This document shows, one piece after another, positions 20,030 through 32,600 of a stretch of DNA of 64,000 nt. The number at the start of each line of letters is the position of its first letter. Position 1 is the first letter of the stretch. The stretch comes from Anseranas semipalmata (Eukaryota; Chordata; Aves; Anseriformes; Anseranatidae): positions 1,684,997-1,748,996 of the forward strand of contig VXAA01003989.1 in the NCBI GenBank assembly GCA_013399115.1. The letters are read 5' to 3'. A model generated the notes under the pieces. The model was not told the DNA's origin. It did no database searches and saw only the letters and a program-made list of their open reading frames with translations. The position numbers and the translations under genes are program-made.

Positions 20030-23000
20030 CAGATACACTGAGTTTTCTGTCACTGAGAAAAATTTGCCAGCACCCAAAACCCAAACCCACGATTCAACAA
20101 ACTGCCGGTTACGAGCTGGTACCTTTACTAGGGTGACAAAAGACATTTAGCCCAGGGCCCGTAAGACAGAGAGTCATTAAGTCTCAAACCAATTGTTAAT
20201 GACATTTTGGTTGAGACTCTGTTCGTTGGGCTGGTGGAGGCAGAGGTTTGCGCAGGCAGGTGCTGCAGCATACCCACCAGTTTCTCTGGGGACTTTGGAT
20301 GAGCCAACAAATTCCCAATCCCTGTGCCCCCGAGCATTAATTGCTTGTTTTAATCCTCAGGAGGCTTTCTTTTAAATAATTGATTTTAATCTGCTTTGGT
20401 GTTTGGTGACTATTTCCTTCAAGAAGCAATTATTTGCATTGTGCATTAATCATTAAAGCATCTTTGTAAACACCAGTTTTCTGCAAGGTTTGGCACTGCT
20501 TTTCTAGCTAATACATTAAATCTGGGCAGACAGGGTTCTAGTTTCATATTTTTTGATTTTTTCCTTAGGGAAGGAAATGGTGAAAGCTGCATGCATTTTT
20601 TTACTGTCTGTGTAAGGGGAGGTGTTTGGTATTTTTGTGATTTGTGTCGAGCTCAAATCGAGTAGCAGCTGAAACTCCCTTCAACAAAAATGCCATGACA
20701 TACACCGAGGGGGTGAACTGGTGGTGTCTTTGCCTACAAGCCCGTTCCAGTTTTGCACCCATACACACAACCTGTTTTCACCCATGTTCAAGGAGGAGCA
20801 AATAGCCTCTCCATGTTCACAATTCCCAGTAAATTGGGAAACCGACAACAGATGCACCACACACGCTGAAGTACAAGGACGTGCCCCTCTCCCCCCACAA
20901 AATGGGGGTGCAATGGCATGGGGGCATCCATGCTCCGACCCAGGGGCTCCTCACTGCCCCAGCAGCGCTGCCCTGTCAGGGACTGGGGAGCCTGCGTGTG
21001 GGGTGAGGAGTGAAGGCAGCGGGGTCCCCTGAGATGTCACACAAGGGTGACAGCCCTGGCTGCCCTGTCGAGCTGGGACGTGCTCCCAAACCTCCTCTTT
21101 TGTGCGGATTAATTGCCTCAGCACTCACAGTAAGTCTTTTTAGTCTTTTTTTTTTCCCCATCTGTTTTTAACAACTTCAAATACGCACAGCAGATCACCT
21201 AAAAAAATCCCTTCTGAGCTTGCCCACCTGCAGGGGAAAAGGGTGGAAACGAGGACCCGGGAAATCGCCCCTCTCCTGGCGCTGCTCTCTATAGCAATTT
21301 TTCAATTATTCAAGGAAAAAGACTTACCCTGCTCCTGGCTGTGCTCTGAACTGCTGTCCTCCCAAAAAACAGGCGTGCAAACCTCAGCCGCCGAATGCCC
21401 AGTGGCCTCAAGCTGCGGGTGGCGACGAGGGACGGGCTCCTGGGGGAGCTTGCATTTCAGCGTGCGGGTAAAAGCTGCATCTTCGCTCGGCAAAACCGTG
21501 GTCGGAAATTCTCATGCTCGGCTGGCGAGTGAAACTGCTGAGGCTGGTGACACGGCGGTGAACTTTCAGCGGGCTCGGGGCGGCCGGGTCATCCCCCGGT
21601 CACAGGCGTCCCGCTCTGAGTCAGGCTGCTCCTGCCACCGCGCGGTCCCCAGAAGGGCCTTGGCGCGGAGGTGGCTGGTCCTCAGAGACCTCCCTGCCTT
21701 GTGTCCCCCCACCCTGCAGCCTGGCTTTCCCCCACACTTTGGCATGTGGCCCTGTGGGCTGCGCCATGAGTCCCCTGCGCCTGCTGAAGCGTGGCGGCGG
21801 GTGCAGTCCTGGAGCAGCAGCCTGCGGGGTGCTGGCACCTGCCCCCAGGCATCCCCAGCCTCCAGCTGGAGCTGCCTCCTGGCAGACCAGGCCTCCGTGG
21901 AAGCGAGGGGCCGCTGTCTCCCCTGCCTGCGTCAGCAGGTTTCCTTCATGAGATGCATTTGGAGGAATCCCTCGAGCCATAGCAGAGGTAGGGTCCTCAC
22001 CTAGTCCCTTGGAAGCAGACAGTCCCAAAGGAAAGGTCTCAGTGTCTTGCTCTTTATTCAGGTGGGGAAGACCCCAGCATCCTCCCTGCTGGGATATTCA
22101 AAACCGTTCAATGATTTTCCTCTGCTGTCCCTGTTCTTGAAGCAGCAGCACTGCTCATCCCTGCCTTAAGCGCTGCATCTTCACCTTCAGCCCCACCACT
22201 CCTGCTCCTCGTCCCGACCTCCCCTACCTGAAACACAGACGGGCTTCACAGGAACACATCTTCCAGAGAGCAGAAAAACTACGGTTTGTGAAAGGTGTGA
22301 AAGGATTGCAGCAGGTGCTGCAAGCATCACCTGAAGTTGCAGTAAGTATTGTAGTCTGGTTATATTCATCCTGAAACCTGAGCCATCGATCTGAGTTTGG
22401 TGTGCATAAATTCACCATTTCCAAGTAAGACCTGGACCTACCATCCATGATTTCACTGATCAGACACCATAGTCCCCATGCCCCTGAGTGCTGCCTGTTT
22501 TTTTCCAAGCCTCCAGGGCCATAGGAATTTCGAGACCTTGCATTTGGACTACAAAGTGACATTTCAAGGACCAATATTGCTGTCTTGTGGCAGCCATATG
22601 TTTTCACATGGTCCACATAGAGGAATGTCGTACTGGGTGTGCCAAGGCCAAGGCATGTGCTAGGAAACGGGCGTTTAAAACCCCATGTAAGACAGCATTA
22701 GGGCTGGGAGCATCTTGCCCCTAGCAGCAAGGAAGTATTGTTCCGTATGGCTAAAAATTGATTATTGGAGATTTACCCACAGGCTTTCAACAGCTACAGC
22801 CTTCCTTGCAGAGTTGCACAGCAAGGTGCAGTCACTTACACATGTATTTGGCAGCGTAAAACTTAATTTTTGCAGTTCCAGGCAAGGCGTCACTGAGACT
22901 TGGCTCTAGGGTAGCCTCTGAGCGTGGTGCTCAGGGCTGCTGCTCCTGCTGGAGCACAGGGACAGGAAGCATCGCAGCCTCTTGCCCGGCAGAAGACTCC

Positions 23001-23370
23001 CGTGAGGACACAGAAATAAGCAGCAACTGAAAAAAGAAGCGATGACTGATCATGACAGGGCCTGTTGTACTCCTGACCCCATTCAGATGGCCCCAGCAAC
23101 TTGGATTAGTTTACGTGTTTACCACATGCTACGGGGCTGGGTCTATAGATGCAAATAGAAATTTTTTTTCCTCCTCCTTCAAGACAAGGAGCAGAGGTGA
23201 CACGTGAAGAGTGCCTCTGACTCAGACAGCATTTCTTTCCCTCCCACAGCCATTCAACGTAAACCGGACGCACAGACCCTTACTTTCTAACATTTTCCAG
23301 CTCAGAAGTAGGTCATACAATCTACCTGATTATCTTCAAGACAAAGCTATCTTTACATGGCACGAAAGGG
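20030..23370. other. Intergenic region between the convergent CCR9 and FYCO1 genes
   Basis: No gene recognised. It includes an AT-rich stretch (20340-20480), an imperfect inverted repeat at 20181-20217 (GTCTCAAACCA and TGGTTGAGAC), and a GC-rich, CpG-containing patch at about 21240-21950 with chance frames of up to 253 codons. Confidence 0.45.
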
Positions 23371-23395
23371 ACATACACTCTTGATGATACAGAAT

Positions 23396-23401
23396 TTTAT
23401 T
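23396..23401 (-). terminator. Candidate distal polyadenylation signal of FYCO1
   Basis: TTTATT on the plus strand is AATAAA on the FYCO1 strand, with GU-rich sequence 15-35 bp further on. It is one of several hexamers in the region. Confidence 0.35.
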
Positions 23402-23920
23402 TTTTTTAATTCCTGAGGTTATAAAAAGAAAAAAAGCGTCAAGAAACAATCCAGTACACAACCGTCTACATCTCTGTAACTGCACAGACGCTGGTATACA
23501 TAAATCTATTTTTTCCTCCATGTGGAACATGAAATTTGATGTGAATGGGGTTTGCAGTTCTTTGGCAGCTAAAATTAAAAGATGTTTCTGAACAAGTTAC
23601 AATATAAGTGATTGAGTATAATCAAAACTATAGTGCAATTTCAATTTTAAAAAAGCAGCAAAGTCAGGCTTTTGTAGCTTTGCTACTTTGTACTGTGGTA
23701 CACTTGTGCAATCTATCTCAGTGATTTTTCATAAAGTAACATTGAATAATGTTGAGTAAAGGAACACTGTCATTTTCTTAAAGCAACTATATTCTTTCCT
23801 CTGCACAGACGTCTGCATAACAAAAAAATATTACCCTTCATTGTCCTAGCACCCAGGAAAAACGCCCAATTGGTTATGCTGACCACAACACAAACTCTTT
23901 CTCCCGTGGGTGTGACATCC

Positions 23921-23951
23921 CCTTAAATCAATTTTGTGATTGATTTTAAGG
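23921..23951. repeat. Near-perfect inverted repeat (hairpin)
   Basis: CCTTAAATCAAT and ATTGATTTTAAGG form a 12-bp stem with one bulged base and a 6-base loop, in the probable distal FYCO1 3' UTR. Confidence 0.65.
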
Positions 23952-24498
23952 ATTTCTTTTCCCTTAATTGCATTGCTGTTGATGATCTATTAATAAAAGG
24001 CCCAACGCAACGAAACACCTGAATATCTGTAGGTAAACAGATTTATCAGCGTCAAATGCATACCTCACACTAACAGGTTCCTTGTGAATGGGGATATAAA
24101 GAGCTTGAGTGAAACCTCTTGCAGAAACCTACACTCATGGCAAGTCCTGCATCAGGTTTCTGCAGCTCCAGTAATAAATGGTCTGGGACAATCAAACAAA
24201 AGCTTGGGAACAAAGACAGGTTCTGTCTTCTCTGCACAGTCTCCGAGGTGGAAGACTCTCTCATCTAGATGACATGACGGGATCCCTGTTCTTGAACAGT
24301 TCCTTTAAACAGCTGCAATCTTGTCCTCTTGTTGCACCTTTCCAGTTTGAGTATTTCCTCTATTGAAATTTCTGCTTATATACTCTCCCCTGTTAATAGC
24401 AAACATTTTCTTCTCATTTTCAAACTACAGGTTCTGGCTCCCCTCTTAATACTCTTTCAGAGACCAAAAAAGCCATAAAACTACTCCTATGAGGCAGC

Positions 24499-24525
24499 TA
24501 TGGTACCTGAAGAAAAGGTACCATA
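24499..24525. repeat. Perfect inverted repeat (hairpin)
   Basis: TATGGTACCT and AGGTACCATA form a perfect 10-bp stem around a 7-base loop. It is in the probable FYCO1 3' UTR. Confidence 0.7.
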
Positions 24526-26567
24526 AAGACTCAAATGCTACATAAAAATAACCCAGTGTTTTTATTCCCTGCCTCCCAAACACAAGTTTCAGCAAGCCTC
24601 AGGGCTGTCTACATGGAAAACTTGCAGGGAAGGATCTGGTTTACTAGATGGAGCCAATTACTGTAAGAATTACATAAACAATGGCTTAAAATTATTTGCC
24701 ACCTGATGAAAAAATATTAAGAACTAGGATGCAGAGAGGAAATCCAGAGGCAAGCCTGTCAAATAATTTTGAATAGAGGTAACAAATCCTTCTGAGCAGA
24801 GATGTCATATTTTGGCCTAAGACATTTGACAGTGTCCCTTTAACTTACATTTGGCATTTTAATAAAGATACCCTACTATGATTAGTATTCTAAATAAAAC
24901 AACGGCAAAATGCTTTTAAAAATCACACCTAAAAGTTTAAAGGAAAACTGCAGCAGACTTCAGTAACAGCTCTGTGAAATTGCATAGCATATGGTACACA
25001 GTATTCCATTTTTAAGCAATAAATAATCTCTTCTTGCCTAATTAAATATAAAACACAGCTTCAACACTGAAATATGCCATAAACCATGAAAGGATCAGTG
25101 CGTCACTTATTGCCTGTTTATCGCCCACTTCAGTCTCTCGTCCATCTCATCTTCACGCACACAGCCAGGAACGGGTCTAACTGTGTTGCATCCTGTTCCC
25201 AAAGGAGGAGGAGTAAGCCGGCTCACCGACCCCTCTGCCCGGTACAGCACATCACAAGCCCTGGGAAGAGGCATCTGAAGAGAAAGCTTCCCAGGAGCCG
25301 GACAGCCTGGCTGAAGGCCCCCTGACTTCAGCGTGGTGCCACCCGGACTGCAATTTGTTGTTAGAAAGCCCCGTGCGGTCCACGAAGGGCAGTCGTTCTT
25401 TCACAATCTTTTTCAAGATCAGTTTATTTATACATTGTTAACAACTGGAATGAATGATCAGCGAACTTTAGCTTTATCAGCAGTATTGTTTTCTTTTCTA
25501 TGATCAGAAATTTCCCTCTACCTCAGCTGCTACCATGTAAATGTCAAACACTTGTACTGTGAATCTCTATCTTTTAAACAACCAGCCTGTTGTTCTAGAA
25601 TCAGATCCCCCACGGAGAGCTCATTAGGGCTGCGTATGCATTCAGTTTTGGATGGACTTTTTGAGACTGATTCAAACATTATTGCTATCTTCCACTCAGT
25701 TTAGAGAGAGAGACAGTGCTGGCCTCCTCAGAGACTGTGCTTTCATGTGAATGCTGATGAGTAAGGTGCTAAAGCAGGAAAAAGGAATGCTCCTCTTTCC
25801 AGTGTCACACAGTGAGCAGTACTTTATTCTACAAATTATACCCCTGATTCTGCCACTGGTACCCACCATAAGAGCTGATTTCAGTGGAACAATTTACAGA
25901 GTATGGTGAGCAAAAGTGAAAGGAATTGCTCTTCCACGTTTTATTGCTTTGTAACTGGTATTCAATACCAAAGCATTTGTAAAAGCCAGTTAAGGCTTAC
26001 CAAATCTCAGCCCAATATGTAAAACCCCCCTCCATTTGCTGTTTATAAAAATTGAAAAAGATAAAACATTCTAGATGGATTACAATATATACTTGTGAAG
26101 ACTGAAGTATTGCATAGTTGTTGTTCTGACTGTAAGAGCAGAAGAGCAGAACAGAAATGGGTATGTTTACTCCTCAGTGAAGAGGTGAACAAAAATATGC
26201 ATTTTTCTTTAAATTTCCTTTTGAAGGATATTTTTGGAAAAAAAGTCATTCAATTTTCAGTAGAGAATTTCAGTTTGCATTTAGACACCCCCACACTTAT
26301 TTTTCTCCCCACAAAAAAAAATTTGGCTGGAATATTATTTGACCTGTTAAATCAAACAACATGGCTTTTGAGCAATCTGTACACAGTACAGAACCATTAG
26401 TGTTCCTAAAAAGGCTTCGTTCTTCTATTGTATACATGTTCTGTAAGTGCATTATAACTATTGCATAGTTTCAAAGTCTTCAAACAGTGGTCATCATAAT
26501 GCTTATATGTACAGAAATAAGAGTGTTTCTTAAAAATGTAATTAAAAATAACACAGTATATTCAAGG

Positions 26568-26643
26568 CTATGGAAAATCACTTCCATCATAGATGACAGG
26601 TCGCTCAACAGTCAAGTGATAAAACACTCTTTTTGAGATAAAC
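26568..26643 (-). CDS. FYCO1: FYCO1 last coding exon
   Basis: 76 bp including the TAG stop at 26568-26570. Encodes [20 protein letters not shown] then SDFP. The acceptor ttgacag ends at 26644. Confidence 0.94.
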
Positions 26644-29600
26644 CTGTCAAGAAACAAAAGAGAGGAAGATTATCATGTTAGCTGAAGTCAACTAGACAGA
26701 AAGTCTTAAAAGTTTATCAAATCTTTCAGTTTATACTCAGGTAAAAAATGACTGGTGTTAAAAAGAAGTTTGTCTGCACATGGGCTGTCAGGTCTCTTGG
26801 TAATAAGATCCTGACTAAACTGTCTTGGAAAGAATCACAAATGACTTGCTTATTTCCATTTACCCTCTCAAGGTCGAGAAAAAGAGTGGAATTCTGCTGT
26901 GGGGGGAGAAAAAAAACAAAGAAGAACAAGAACCAAAACTGAGGCTGAAGATCTTTTGGCAAGCAGGGAGCAATTACTCATACCTACTTCCAAAGAGCAG
27001 AAGATTGGTACATCAGAACAGTTACACTGTCTGTAAAACCAAGCTTATTTCACCCTTTACACTCAGGTGGGACCTACCTAGAGAACGTGTTGTCAAATAT
27101 CAGTGTGTAGATTCCGCAGTTTCTGACTTTCACCTGTCCTCTGATAGTTTCCTTATGAGAATTGCAGCGGGTCATAGGAATAAGAACCTGGAATTCAATA
27201 CAAATCAAATTGAAGCTTGGTATTTGACCTATAAAGTGACATTTACCTTCAGAAAAATATTTAGACTTGAAACCCCTAAAGTGCATATATGCCTGCAAAA
27301 CTATTTATTTTTACTGATTAGCATTAAAAATTCACCCAAACTAAAATCTCAGTGTGACATCTGCTTTCCTTTGACATCCTCTTTCCAGCATCAAGTTATG
27401 GCTGTAAATCTCAGCTTTAGAGAGAGATTAAAGTCCTCATCTTTTTTATGTTTTTAAACAAAGCAAGATTACTAACATCAGCAGTGCTACATTAAATCTG
27501 TACAAGTATATGCAAGAGTAGAATTGGCTACTTTATGCCTTTTGGTATATGCTTGTATACTCCCTGTATTATAAAGATCATGGAGCAGATCCTCCCGAAA
27601 GCTATGCTAAGGCACATGGAAAACAAGGAGGTGATTGGTGACAGCCAACATGGCTTCACTATGGGCAAATCATGACTGACAAATGTGGTGGCCTTCTATG
27701 ACAGGGTTACAGCACTGGTGAATAAAGGAAGAGCAGCTGACATCATCTACCTGGACTTGTGCAAAGCATTGACACTGTCCTGCACAACATCCTAGTCTCT
27801 AAATTGGAGAGACATGGATTTGATGGATGGACCACTCAGTGGGTAAGGAATTGGCTGAATGGTCACACTCAAAGAGTTGCAGTCAATGGCTCGATGTCCA
27901 GGTGGAGACCTGTGATGAGTGGCGTTCCTCATGGGTCAGTGTTGGGACCGGCACTATTTAATATCTGTCAGTGACATGGACAGTGGGATTGAGTGCACCC
28001 TCAGCAAGTTTGCCGATGACACCAAGCTGAGTGGTGCGGTTGACATGCTAGAGGGAAGGCATGCCATCCAGAGGGACCCTGACAGGCTTGAGAGGTGGAT
28101 CTGTGTGAACCTCACGAAGTTCAACAAGACCAAGTGCAAGGTCCTGCACCTGTGTTGGGGCAATCCGAAGCACAAACACAGGCTGGGCAGAGAATGGATT
28201 GAGAGCAGCCCTGAGGAGAAGGACTTGGGGGTGTTGGTTGATGAGAAGCTCAACATGAGCTGGCAATGGGCTCTTGCAGCCCAGAAAGCCAACTGTGTCC
28301 TGGGCTGCATCAAAAGAAGTGTGGCCAGTAGGTCGAGGTGATTCTCTCTCTCTACTCTGTTCTGCTCTCATGAAACCCCACCTGGAGCACTGCATTCAGC
28401 TCTGGGGCCCCCAGCACAAGAAGGACATGGACGTGTTGTTGGAGCAAGTCCGGAGGAGGGCCATGAGGATGCTCAGAGGGCTGGAGCACCTCTCCCATGA
28501 AGACAGGCTGAGGGAGTTGGGGTTGTTCAGCCTGGAGAAGAGAAAGCTCCGGGGAGACCTTATAGCGGCCTTCCAGTACCTGAAGGGGGCCTGCAGGAAA
28601 GCTGGAGAGCGACAGTTTAACAGGAATTATAGGGATAGGACAAGGAGTAATGGCTTTAAACTAAAAGAGAGTAGGTTTAGATTAGATATTAGGAGGAAAT
28701 TCTTTACTCAGAGGGCAGTGAGGCACTGGAGCAGGTTGCCCAGAGAAGCTGTGGATGCCCCATACCTGGAGGTGTTCAAGGCCAGGTTCGATGGGGCTTT
28801 GGGCAACCTGGTCAAATGGAAGGTGCTCCTGCCCATGGCAGAGGGGTTGGAATTAGATGATCTTTAAGGGCCCTTCCAACCCAAGCCATTCTATGATTCT
28901 AAGATTCTGTAAGATAAGCTTTCTCAGCAAATCTTAATTGTGTATCTAAATTTATAGCAGAAATGGGAGTAACCATCTATCTTGCTGTAAAACCCTAGCA
29001 GAGACAGTGGTTTTCACCTCAGAACAGCAGCTGATGCAGATCAAGGACAACCCAGTAGAACCCAAAGTTATGTCAAATAGATATATTAAGATGGAACCAA
29101 CATTCAGTCTTAGGCCTTCCGATGAAGAAAACACACATTTTACCTGGAGTTAGTTACCCTGGAGTGAATTGGCTCATGCTATGTAAAGTCTTTTATTCTC
29201 CCAGTGAAATCACAGCCGTAGAGCTGCCCCTGATACAGTGTGTTAAAACAGCAACTGCCCTGTCTTCATTAAACTTTGGAATGAGCTGAGTAATGTAGAT
29301 TCATTTAATGCATAATCCTCATAAAATAAAGACAGTGCATATAAAAACTGGTACCTTGGGCAGAAGCAAAGTGATTTTGCAGGATGTGGGCACACCATCA
29401 AGGCCCTTAAACATGTGCTTAACTGTAAGAAATGCAAATAACCTATCCGTTTATCTGTTTACCTGTGGCCTCTGCTTAAGAGCCTGGCAATATCAGCACT
29501 AAGCAACTACAAATTAAGCAATACTGAAGAGGGAGAAAAGAAGAATTTTGCAGGTTTGGGCTTTTATTTTTGCTTAATAATAGTGAGTGAATTTCAGATG

Positions 29601-32600
29601 TAACTAATAGAAGCTACAGTGCTTTGCAGGCAACATGAAATAATTAAAGATGTAGCTCTGCCTCCAGGACAACTATAGCTTAGTTGGAAAAACAACTACT
29701 TAATGCAATTGCAACTGGCACTATTGTGGAGACCTACTGGCCATACTGGCTGATTTCTCTGGGCAGCCTATGGAAGTGTACTGCAGTTTCCAAGGTAGAA
29801 AGGAAACAAAAATCCCACTAGGAAATAAAGGCCTTACTTTGTACTGATCCAGGGGTGTGTCTTCTGATTCTTGGTAGACAACGCTGAAGGAGATGCTTTT
29901 AGGGTCCGATGAAAATATCCAGCTAATTGTTAGCCCCATCTCTGTAACGGTGATGGGAATGATACTGTAAGTGCTGGATTTAATGAACAGCTCTCTGTTG
30001 CCTTCCCCAAAATTTAAGATCTCCTCCACGGTAAGGGGTAATTTGATCCTGTGAGGGAAAAGAATACAATTGCTTGAAGAGATCCAACCTAATTACTGAG
30101 ACAGAAACAATAATCGTTATTTTTTATTTTCCATCTATTTCAGGCAGACTCCACAGCAACTTTGGGTCAGGTCCACAAGATGCAGGAAAATTCAGCCCTG
30201 GATGAAAGCCAGAACCACAGAAAAGATGACTAATATCAAGCACTTTCACTGTTCTGGCAAATATGGATATTATTCACTTATTTATTTCATTTCAACTTGA
30301 ATAAAGCTTTTTAGAGCTACCACGATTTAAAAAAAGAGTCTGCTGCCCTCTACTGTTCTTTTCACACAAAAATCTGAACAGAATTCAGTCACCTAATTTA
30401 GTCCCCTTTCTAGACATCATTTGTACACGAAACAGGGATCAGGAGTGCAGAGGGGACAGATGGATGGAATGTGGACAGTAGGTTTGTCTAGATCCTCTGG
30501 AGCACTTACTGCTACAGCCTGGTCTGTTTTACCCGAGCAAGCTGCATAAAAGCTCATTCAAAGCATCTCCAATCAAAGTTATCAGCACGTGGATGATCCT
30601 GACTCCTGAAGCATTTTATTAGCCTACCTCATTCTGATACCTACTTCAGACTGCAGTGAGTACCTTAAACAGAAGAATGCTGCTTGCCTTCTTCAGGGCA
30701 AACCAGTAATTTCTAAGAGCTGAGGATCTCACCTACATTACCCTGACTAAAACTGATCTAACACATCACTCTTCAGGCCAAATAAAATGCCTCCCAAGCA
30801 ATGAGCTCACAGTAAACCACAGTACCATGATATGTTTATCAGCAGCTATCAAAAACCAACAGATTTGCCAGAAGATACCACATAGTCAGGATGATGATTT
30901 CTTGTTCTAGAGTAATGAGTTCAGTTTCCAGCCATTAACACACAGCAGTTAGGGATCACAACTCATTTATTAGGAGAACTATTGTACTTTGGCCAAGGAG
31001 GAAGCTTTATACTAAGTTTTACTTACCTTGTTACTTTCTCCTCTTAGCTGAAATAGCTACTACAGTGTCTCAGCTGATCTTTGACTTTAATAAACTAATG
31101 ATAACTCTTGTTTTTGCCCTGTAGCCCAACTATGATTTTAGTTACTGCTTCATTTTCCTGATTCTCTGAACAGCAGCAACGAGATTGAAACATGGACTAA
31201 TCTACCTCCCTGTAGTCAAAAGTTGAAAACCTTCCCCACAACCAGGCCAGAATTAAGCTAGGCTTAAGGGGAGAGTGAGCAAAGGGGAATTACTCCAGGT
31301 CATTAGCATTTTCATGTGTTAGATTCACATTGTGGCTGTGAAAGTGACAAGCAGTATCACTACTGCACGTAACTATTAATTTCTGAGCAGGATACATGCA
31401 AGAATTGTGTGCACACAGCTCACAGAGGTTGAGCAGAGGCTCAGCTGAACATTTTAGGCTAAGGATGTATCAACCAGAGCAGGCAGATAGTTTCTGTGAG
31501 GCAATAGGTAAGGGCTACCAATAAATAATAGGCACATGCTCCAAAAGCCCATGAATTCCGTTCCCACCATGAAGGTCCAACTAGCACAGCATTCTCCGTC
31601 TCTCCCTTGCAGTTTCTTCCAGAGATTACCAGAACTACACAGCCTTTCCTCTAGGCCCCTTTCCTGTTCACAGCACCTCCTGCAATAAGAACAGGAAGGA
31701 AGGTTTTCTGATGTGACATGGACTGAAATCTTTTCCTCTTGTTCCCCACTTGCACTGAAGTTTTTAAGAGAGAGGACCTGGCTCATTGCTGCTGCTCTGC
31801 TTAGCTGATCTATACTCTCTGCTCCTCCTCAGAACAAGTTCTGCTGTGGTATACAAGCAATCAGCTCTTCCAGGAGTATGCAAAATATGTTCACATAGGT
31901 GATATCTGAGTTCAGCCTTTATTCTTTCAGCCTGGTAGTAATGAAACTGTTCTACTTACATGATTTCTCCCGACTTCAACAAGCTTATCTCAGCATCTTG
32001 AGCAACTTGCCACTCTTCTGATTCATCAAAGGTCGAAGAATTACACGTGCTGTTTCTAGGACAAGAAAATATCATCAAATGTTCAAGTATCATCTGCATG
32101 CACAGATCTTCCTAAAACAGAAATGTTTTAATAGCCATGACGACAAATTCTAGAATTTTTATTTTGCATGCTCTAGTGACAAAACTGTCTGGGCAAAACT
32201 GCAGCCCTGTTCTGCTAATCACTGTGCAAAAATGCAAAACAGCTCCTATTCTGGTTTCGTGAGGTAAGAGGAATACATGCATCCAGAACATCCCTTCAAC
32301 AGTTTTAAGATAAACTCCCTATTGAGATGCTGAGGGGTTTTAAAGCTTCCCTGATAGGTGGAAATCTTCATGGGTGTCAGAAAGAAGCAACACAGTCTGG
32401 ACTCTTCTCTTAAAGCCTCCCCAGAGATATGACATTTGTCCTGGACTTAATCTGTGAGGTGTTTTACATTTTATCCAGTTCCTTATTCCGGCAAATGGTA
32501 CATAAAATGTATTTTCTCACTGTAAAATTACTTATCATGTATCTCCTTTTCATACAAGAAATACTGGATGATTCAAATACACCAAAGAAGCTGCTAGAGG

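Larger units (their letters stand above)
23396..26567 (-). other. Probable 3' UTR of FYCO1
   Basis: Begins at the FYCO1 stop codon and runs to a minus-strand AATAAA at 23396-23401, followed by a GU-rich stretch (gagtgtatgtccctttcgtg on the minus strand). A UTR of about 3 kb would resemble the long human FYCO1 3' UTR. Earlier AATAAA hexamers exist (for example 25423-25428), so shorter ends are likely too. Two strong hairpins are inside it. The extent is inferred. Confidence 0.4.

Noticed and set aside
21243..22004. 253-codon plus-strand frame
   Set aside because: Explained by the GC-rich patch. There is a long overlapping frame on the other strand and no family resemblance.
26825..27457. 210-codon plus-strand frame
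   Set aside because: It overlaps a well-supported FYCO1 GOLD exon in antisense.
27759..28867. Possible host gene with reverse-transcriptase similarity
   Set aside because: It is a degraded CR1 LINE with shifted frames and the CR1 3' tail, not a domesticated gene.
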